Shown here piece by piece: positions 57,693 to 64,000 of a stretch of 64,000 bases of DNA. The notes below the pieces were generated by a model. That model did no database searches, had not been told where the DNA came from, and saw only the letters and a program-made list of their open reading frames with translations. Positions within the stretch are counted from its first letter, which is position 1. Each line of letters starts with the position of its first letter. The stretch is from Citrobacter sedlakii NBRC 105722. GTDB taxonomy: Bacteria > Pseudomonadota > Gammaproteobacteria > Enterobacterales > Enterobacteriaceae. The translations under genes and the position numbers were made by a program. Location of the stretch: NCBI RefSeq assembly GCF_000759835.1, contig NZ_BBNB01000001.1:310001-374000 (forward strand), given 5' to 3'.

Positions 57693-57788
57693 TTAACGGG
57701 CAACGATCCAGATCAGTTCAGCCCAGAAGAGCAGCGATACGGAAAATGCGCCCATCCAGGACCAGTATTTCATGTTTGAAGTAAGCAT
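57693..57788 (-). CDS. ymiC: YmiC very small membrane protein
   Basis: Frame of 31 codons reading MLTSNMKYWSWMGAFSVSLL then FWAELIWIVAR, close to the E. coli small protein YmiC as I remember it. One hydrophobic membrane helix covers residues 9-29. An internal ATG at 57773 gives 26 residues. Function unknown. Too short for routine gene calling. Confidence 0.75.
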   Translation of the reverse strand: MLTSNMKYWSWMGAFSVSLLFWAELIWIVAR

Positions 57789-57921
57789 AGGCTACACCAA
57801 CTTTTATCTGACACGTTATGTTGAGTCATTCTCAACGTCTTATTGCTGTGGTGTAAAAGAAAAGGCATTGCGCCTGTTAATAGCGTGCTTAAAATTGCGC
57901 GCTAATTAAGAATGGTGTCGA

Positions 57922-58092
57922 TTATTGTTTTCGTTTATCGTCTTCAGCAAAGGAATCAATAAATGCCTGCTGCTGTTGCGTGAGTTTCCAGTTTTCAGGG
58001 CTTGTCTTCACACGCACGCTTTTGCTTTTCCGGGTATTGTCACAAGGCTGACATGTCGGTAGCGACGTGTGTTGCTGTCCGCGAACCCTCAT
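57922..58092 (-). CDS. yciX: YciX small protein
   Basis: Frame of 56 residues starting MRVRGQQHTSLPTCQPCDNT, with a CxxC pair, basic middle and acidic end. It starts two bases after the ymiA stop, with GGGGG just upstream, so the two are probably translated together. Corresponds in place and size to E. coli YciX. Function unknown. Confidence 0.65.
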   Translation of the reverse strand: MRVRGQQHTSLPTCQPCDNTRKSKSVRVKTSPENWKLTQQQQAFIDSFAEDDKRKQ

Positions 58093-58094
58093 CT

Positions 58095-58235
58095 TTACCC
58101 CCAGGCGTTCCAGATCAGCAGGCCGACGACCAGCCAGAACAGCGCTGAGCCCAGAAAAACCGCAAGCCACGCTTTGCGTTTCAGTTCAGGGTCCCGACGT
58201 GGTTCCTGGTTTTCAGACGGCATTGCTAACCTCAT
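58095..58235 (-). CDS. ymiA: YmiA small membrane protein
   Basis: Protein of 46 residues: MRLAMPSENQEPRRDPELKR then one membrane helix (about 22-45, AWLAVFLGSALFWLVVGLLI). Very close to E. coli YmiA. The frame is open 15 codons upstream but MRLAMPS is the conserved start. Function unknown. Confidence 0.85.
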   Translation of the reverse strand: MRLAMPSENQEPRRDPELKRKAWLAVFLGSALFWLVVGLLIWNAWG

Positions 58236-58559
58236 ACAATCGACATCACTTATCATTCTGGCACCAAACAATCGGTACAATTAATCATCAGATGAGACAA
58301 ATCCTAATCAAACTTTAGTCAAAAATCCAGTGAATTTACGAATCGTTTGCCGTGAATAAATCAATCTTTTGATCAAAAATAAATAATTGAAATACGAAGT
58401 TTGCGGGGCGGGTAATAAGACACTACTTTATGAGGCATTAACCCTGGCAATACCAGGGTTAATAATTCCCGAAATTAAGAATAAAAGAAAAATGTGATTT
58501 AATTAAAACTTTCGCTGTTTCTTGCTGATAAAAAATCCCGAAACCAATATCCCGTTTGA
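58236..58559. other. cysB-ymiA gap, 324 bp
   Basis: No gene seen. A stem AACCCTGG/CCAGGGTT at 58440-58460 may end the cysB transcript. The part nearer ymiA is AT-rich and should hold its promoter. Confidence 0.5.
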
Positions 58560-59549
<990 letters not shown>

Positions 59550-59690
59550 TTAGCGCCATCAGGTCATCGTCTTTACGCAGCGACACGCACTGCTAATACG
59601 ATTTAATAATAAAAAAGCCGTTAACTATAACCACTATATCATTTATAGCATTGGTGTATAGACAGGAAGAAAAATTAATAAGAAAGGAAT

Positions 59691-59722
59691 AAAAAAACAG
59701 GGTCGCAAACACGACCCTGTTA
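59691..59722 (-). terminator. intrinsic terminator after topA
   Basis: On the minus strand AACAGGGTCG and CGACCCTGTT form the stem and seven T follow. It lies about 110 bp past the topA stop, upstream of cysB. Confidence 0.85.
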
Positions 59723-59834
59723 TAGATGGCTGTCCCGGAGGTTTATCCGTTGCGCAGCTGCGTAACAAACCTGTGGAACGTGACCCGCTTGCAAGCCCGG
59801 TAAACAGCAGCGCTACCGGGCAATTAACAGGGAA

Positions 59835-62438
59835 TTACTTCTTCCCTTCAACCCATTTACCGTCAACGAAGAACGCAGACCAGCCGGTCGCCTTCCCGTC
59901 TTTTTCCGCCGCAACATACTGCTGCCTGGTTTTGCGGCTAAAGCGTACCAGCGTTTTGTTGCCTTCCGGATCCTGCTGCGGCGCGTCGGCCAGATAGCGC
60001 AGTTTTTCCGGCAGGCGATCGCGGAAACGATACAACTCTTCCACCAGCGGCGCGCGCGTTTCGCGGGATTTCGGGAACGTATTGGCAGCAAGGAAAACCC
60101 CGGCCGCGCCGTCACGCAACACAAAATACGCATCCGACTTTTCACACGGTAGTTCAGGCAGCGGAACCGGATCTTCTTTCGGCGGCGCCACTTCACCATT
60201 ACGTAGAATTTTACGCGTATTCTTACACTCATCGTTGGTGCAGGCCATGTACTTACCAAAACGCCCCATCTTCAGGTGCATTTCGGAACCACATTTCTCA
60301 CACTCGACGATCGGGCCGTCATAGCCTTTGATGCGGAACTCGCCCTCTTCAATCTCATAGCCGTCGCAGGTCGGGTTGTTACCGCAGACGTGCAGCTTAC
60401 GCTTCGGATCGATCAGGTAGCTGTCCATCGCCGTGCCGCACTTCTTACAGCGACGTTTGGCGCGTAACGCATTCGTTTCCGCGTCATCGCCTTCCAGCAC
60501 GTTCAGCACTTCGTTTTCCGGCACCAGGTTAATGGTCGTTTTGCAGCGCTCTTTCGGTGACAGCGCGTAACCGGAGCAGCCGAGGAACACGCCAGTACTG
60601 GCCGTACGGATCCCCATTTTGCGGCCACAGGTCGGGCAGTCGATGCTGGTCAACACCATCTGGTTCGGACGCATACCCCCTTCTTCCGGATCTTTCTCCG
60701 CTTTGTCTAACTGCTGAGTAAAATCACTGAAGAAGTGGTCCAGCACCGCTTTCCATTCCGCTTCATGGTTAGCCACCTGATCCAGGCTGTCTTCCATTTG
60801 CGCGGTAAAGTCGTAGTTCATCAGTTCGCGGAAGTTTTCTTCCAGACGATCGGTAACGATTTCACCCATTTTTTCCGCGTAGAAACGGCGGTTTTCAACG
60901 CGCACATAGCCGCGATCCTGAATGGTTGAAATGATTGACGCATACGTAGAAGGACGACCAATACCGCGTTTTTCCAGCTCTTTAACCAACGAGGCTTCGC
61001 TAAAGCGGGCCGGTGGCTTAGTAAAATGCTGAGCCGGAACCAGTTCAACCAGAGACAATTCGTCACCTTTGTTCACCGCTGGCAGCGTACGGTCTTCATC
61101 ACCTTTACGCAGCGCCGGCATCACTTTTGTCCAGCCGTCGAAGCGCAGGATACGTCCACGCGCTTTCAGGCGGAAGTCACCGGCGCCGACGGTCAGCGTG
61201 GTGGAATCATACTGGGCTGGCGTCATTTGACAGGCGACAAACTGACGCCAGATCAGCTGATACAGCTTCTGCGCGTCAGATTCCATATCCTTCAGCGAGT
61301 CGGCCAGAACCGACACATCGGAAGGACGAATCGCTTCATGCGCTTCCTGTGAGTTTTCTTTACTGGCGTACTGATTCGGTTTCTCAGGCAGATATTTCTT
61401 GCCAAAGTTGTCGCTGATATAACCGCGAACCATGTTCACCGCGTCCTGGCTCAGGTTGGTAGAGTCAGTACGCATGTAGGTGATGTAGCCTGCTTCATAC
61501 AGGCGCTGGGCCATCATCATGGTTTTCTTCACCCCAAAGCCCAGACGGGTACTTGCCGCCTGTTGCAGGGTGGAGGTGATAAACGGCGCGCCGGGTTTAC
61601 TGCTGGTCGGTTTGTCTTCACGTTCGAGAACGGTATAACGCGCTTTTTCCAGCAGGCTAACCGCGGCATGCGTCTGCTCACGGTTAACCGGGCGGAATGG
61701 TTTGTCGCTCTGGTGAGTCACCTGTAACGGTAGCGCATCGCCGGATGGCGTGTTGGTATTGGCGTCGATCTCCCAGAACTCTTCCGGAACAAACGCTTTG
61801 ATTTCGCGTTCACGCTCGACAACCAGACGCACTGCGACAGACTGTACGCGACCGGCAGAAAGGCCGCGGGCGATCTTTTTCCACAACAGCGGGGACACCA
61901 TATACCCCACCACGCGGTCCATAAAGCGACGCGCCTGCTGGGCGTTAACACGATCGATATTCAGTTCGCCGGGCTTCTCAAACGCCTGACGAATCGCATT
62001 TTTGGTAATTTCGTTAAACACCACGCGACTGTAGCGCGCGTCGTCGCCACCGATAACTTCCCGCAGGTGCCAGGCAATGGCTTCCCCTTCGCGGTCAAGG
62101 TCGGTTGCGAGATAGATGTGGTCGGCTTTTTCAGCCAGTTGTTTTAATTCAGAGACGACCTTCTCTTTACCAGGCAGCACTTCGTAATGCGCGTCCCAGT
62201 TGTGCCACGGGTCAACGCCCATGCGATTGACGAGCGCGCCACGTTCATCCTTTTTAGGCTTCTTAGCCGTTTTGGTGGAGGTAGAGTCGGCGCTCTTTTT
62301 AGCTGCTGAGCCACTGGTCGGCAAATCACGGATATGACCCACGCTGGACTTAACCACGTAGTCACTACCCAGATACTTGTTGATCGTTTTGGCTTTTGCC
62401 GGGGACTCAACGATGACAAGAGCTTTACCCATATTCAC
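59835..62438 (-). CDS. topA: DNA topoisomerase I
   Basis: Type IA topoisomerase that relaxes negative supercoils, 867 residues. TOPRIM domain with [17 protein letters not shown] and [12 protein letters not shown], the active tyrosine in [12 protein letters not shown], and three C-terminal four-cysteine zinc ribbons (CPTCG, CKKCG, CEKCG) plus two ribbon-like domains. The start has AAGGTG upstream. Confidence 0.98.
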   Translation of the reverse strand: MNMGKALVIVESPAKAKTINKYLGSDYVVKSSVGHIRDLPTSGSAAKKSADSTSTKTAKKPKKDERGALVNRMGVDPWHNWDAHYEVLPGKEKVVSELKQLAEKADHIYLATDLDREGEAIAWHLREVIGGDDARYSRVVFNEITKNAIRQAFEKPGELNIDRVNAQQARRFMDRVVGYMVSPLLWKKIARGLSAGRVQSVAVRLVVEREREIKAFVPEEFWEIDANTNTPSGDALPLQVTHQSDKPFRPVNREQTHAAVSLLEKARYTVLEREDKPTSSKPGAPFITSTLQQAASTRLGFGVKKTMMMAQRLYEAGYITYMRTDSTNLSQDAVNMVRGYISDNFGKKYLPEKPNQYASKENSQEAHEAIRPSDVSVLADSLKDMESDAQKLYQLIWRQFVACQMTPAQYDSTTLTVGAGDFRLKARGRILRFDGWTKVMPALRKGDEDRTLPAVNKGDELSLVELVPAQHFTKPPARFSEASLVKELEKRGIGRPSTYASIISTIQDRGYVRVENRRFYAEKMGEIVTDRLEENFRELMNYDFTAQMEDSLDQVANHEAEWKAVLDHFFSDFTQQLDKAEKDPEEGGMRPNQMVLTSIDCPTCGRKMGIRTASTGVFLGCSGYALSPKERCKTTINLVPENEVLNVLEGDDAETNALRAKRRCKKCGTAMDSYLIDPKRKLHVCGNNPTCDGYEIEEGEFRIKGYDGPIVECEKCGSEMHLKMGRFGKYMACTNDECKNTRKILRNGEVAPPKEDPVPLPELPCEKSDAYFVLRDGAAGVFLAANTFPKSRETRAPLVEELYRFRDRLPEKLRYLADAPQQDPEGNKTLVRFSRKTRQQYVAAEKDGKATGWSAFFVDGKWVEGKK

Positions 62439-62827
62439 CTTTACCTAATTTGATTCTTCCAGGAATGCGTCGCACGTTGATTCACCTTCCACTGGCGACG
62501 AGACACGGATATGGTCCCTGCGTCTGCGGATATCAACCCCTTGTACTGACTCTGTGCACTAAATAGTCAGGTGACTGAGTTAACAGGTTTTTTCGCACAT
62601 AAGCGCTATAGCACGACGGAATTTCGGTCGAATGTCAAGCAAATCTGTTGCCAGATTGACGAAAGCGTCACACTGTACCTGATAAAATTCGTTACGCAAC
62701 TTTATTAGCATGCAAAACCAAAACTCGCCAGTCAGCGAAGGTTGACAAGACCCTGGACTTTATCAGCGAATATTTGCCCATAAGCGGCGCCCGGCGTAGA
62801 CTAATGTTCTTGTTTAAGGAGTAAAAA
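62439..62827. other. topA-yciN divergent gap, 389 bp
   Basis: Holds the promoters of both genes; E. coli topA has several, including a heat-shock one. I see no gene or clear operator. TTAAGGAG before yciN is a good ribosome site. Confidence 0.5.
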
Positions 62828-63079
62828 ATGCATAAAGAGACGCAACCGATCGATCGCGAAACGCTGCTGAAAGAAGCCAATAAAATCATTCGTGAGCATG
62901 AGGACACGCTGGCGGGGATTGAAGCCACCGGCGTAACGCAGCGAAATGGCGTGTTAGTCTTCAGCGGGGAGTATTTTTTAGACGAACAAGGCTTACCGAC
63001 GCCGAAAAGCACCGCCGTGTTTAATATGTTTAAACATCTGGCCCATGTGCTTTCTGAGAAATATCACCTGATTGATTAA
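62828..63079 (+). CDS. yciN: YciN, DUF2498 protein
   Basis: Soluble protein of 83 residues, almost the same as E. coli Yci[21 protein letters not shown] at the start, mixed helix and sheet. Function unknown. Confidence 0.92.
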   Translation: MHKETQPIDRETLLKEANKIIREHEDTLAGIEATGVTQRNGVLVFSGEYFLDEQGLPTPKSTAVFNMFKHLAHVLSEKYHLID

Positions 63080-63155
63080 CCCTGGCGCAGTGAGGCCGGT
63101 TGGCGCTGCGCATATCGCCATTCAGGGCGAAACAGCGCCAGCCGGTACGGGATGT

Positions 63156-64000
63156 TTACATCAGGGGTTTTTGTCCGCGCTGCCACCAGCGCATCAGTAA
63201 GCGGTCAGCGCTTTCCGCCGCGCTGCCGGTGAAACGGTCCATTAGCTTTTTGCGTTGCAGATAGCGCACGTTCAGCACGTCGCGTCCTTCCATCAGGTTC
63301 AGGATCACGTCATCGCTGGTATTGATTTCATCAATAAGCCCCTTCTCCAGCGCCTGCTCACCGTACCAGTGCTCTCCGGTGGCCACCTGTTCAATGTCCA
63401 GAGTCGGACGCATACGATGGACAAACGCCTTAAACAGCTGGTGTGTTTCGTTTAAGTCTTCACGGAATTTCTGTCGCCCTTCTTCGGTGTTTTCTCCTAA
63501 CAGCGTCAGGGTGCGCTTATACTGTCCCGCAGTGTGAAGTTCAATATCAATGTCTTTGCTTTTCAGAAAACGGTTGAAGTTAGGGATCTGCGCGACCACC
63601 CCAATAGATCCTATGATGGCAAACGGCGCAGAGACGATCCTGTCCGCCACGCAGGCCATCATATAGCCGCCGCTTGCTGCCACTTTGTCGACCGCAATCG
63701 TCAACGGGATGTTTTTATCGCGCAAGCGCTGTAATTGCGACGCGGCCAGGCCGTAGCCGTGCACCACGCCGCCAGGGCTTTCCAGGCGCAAAACCACCTG
63801 ATCCTGCGGTTTTACCACTGCCAGCACCGCCGTCACCTCTTCACGCAAGGCGTTAACTTCGTGAGCATCCATACTGCCTTTGAAATCAAGCACCCAGACG
63901 CGCGGCTTGTCGGTGTCCCGCGTTTCGTCTTGTTTTGCTCTCGCCTTTGCCGCTTTCGCTTCCTGCTTGCGCTTTTTCTTTTGCGCTTTATGCCACAGCT
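63156..64000 (-). CDS. sohB: SohB inner-membrane peptidase, C-terminal part (partial)
   Basis: S49-family peptidase; about 281 residues are in the window and the N-terminal membrane segment lies beyond base 64000. The catalytic serine is in VDKVAASGGYMMACVADRI and the lysine is expected in the QYKRTL segment. A long lysine/alanine-rich linker (QKKKRKQEAKAAKARAKQ) precedes the protease domain. Overproduced SohB replaces DegP in E. coli. Confidence 0.94.
   Translation of the reverse strand, partial: LWHKAQKKKRKQEAKAAKARAKQDETRDTDKPRVWVLDFKGSMDAHEVNALREEVTAVLAVVKPQDQVVLRLESPGGVVHGYGLAASQLQRLRDKNIPLTIAVDKVAASGGYMMACVADRIVSAPFAIIGSIGVVAQIPNFNRFLKSKDIDIELHTAGQYKRTLTLLGENTEEGRQKFREDLNETHQLFKAFVHRMRPTLDIEQVATGEHWYGEQALEKGLIDEINTSDDVILNLMEGRDVLNVRYLQRKKLMDRFTGSAAESADRLLMRWWQRGQKPLM

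Overview
The window is chromosomal DNA of an enterobacterium close to Escherichia, Salmonella and Citrobacter. Nearly every gene is recognisable, and most are in the same order as the E. coli K-12 fnr-psp-sap-fabI-topA-sohB region. The peripheral-catabolism genes at the left edge, an intact ycjV, the missing pspE and the inserted loci argue against E. coli itself. A Citrobacter-like genome fits best, but the species cannot be fixed from the sequence alone.

Layout. Bases 1-2685 hold a beta-ketoadipate module: pcaF (cut by the window edge), pcaJ and pcaI on the minus strand, and the divergent IclR-type regulator pcaR, with two PcaR-box-like sites between pcaI and pcaR. Bases 2682-6536 hold smrA, the small RNA mcaS, ogt, fnr, uspE and ynaJ. 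A LuxR-type regulator that I cannot name follows (6800-7357), then mppA, mpaA, ycjG, tpx, tyrR and the ycjXF operon behind a clear sigma-32 promoter. Bases 16200-17700 are an accessory patch with an AT-rich yeeN paralogue of yebC and a DUF1272 gene. Bases 17788-31589 are the YcjW-controlled disaccharide locus: ycjW, ompG and the long minus-strand operon ycjMNOPQRSTUV. The products form an outer-membrane pore, an ABC importer, phosphorylases, a phosphomutase and the 3-keto-guloside epimerisation enzymes. Bases 31760-34456 are pspABCD and divergent pspF.

An AT-rich insertion separates pspF from sapA (about 34457-36640). It carries an orphan type VI secretion cargo set: an hcp gene, a Tlde1-like L,D-transpeptidase-fold toxin and an overlapping exported probable immunity protein. 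A broken C-terminal fragment of a phage-type integrase follows, ending 59 bp before sapA. This is the most interesting accessory locus in the window.

From 36697 the order is the core one: sapABCDF, fabI, yciW, rnb, pdeR, yciZ, yciT and osmB on the plus strand; yciH, pyrF, lapB, lapA and pgpB on the minus strand; ribA on plus; acnA, the very small genes ymiC, yciX and ymiA, cysB and topA on minus; yciN on plus; and sohB on minus, cut by the right edge. I saw no rRNA, tRNA, CRISPR array or complete insertion sequence.
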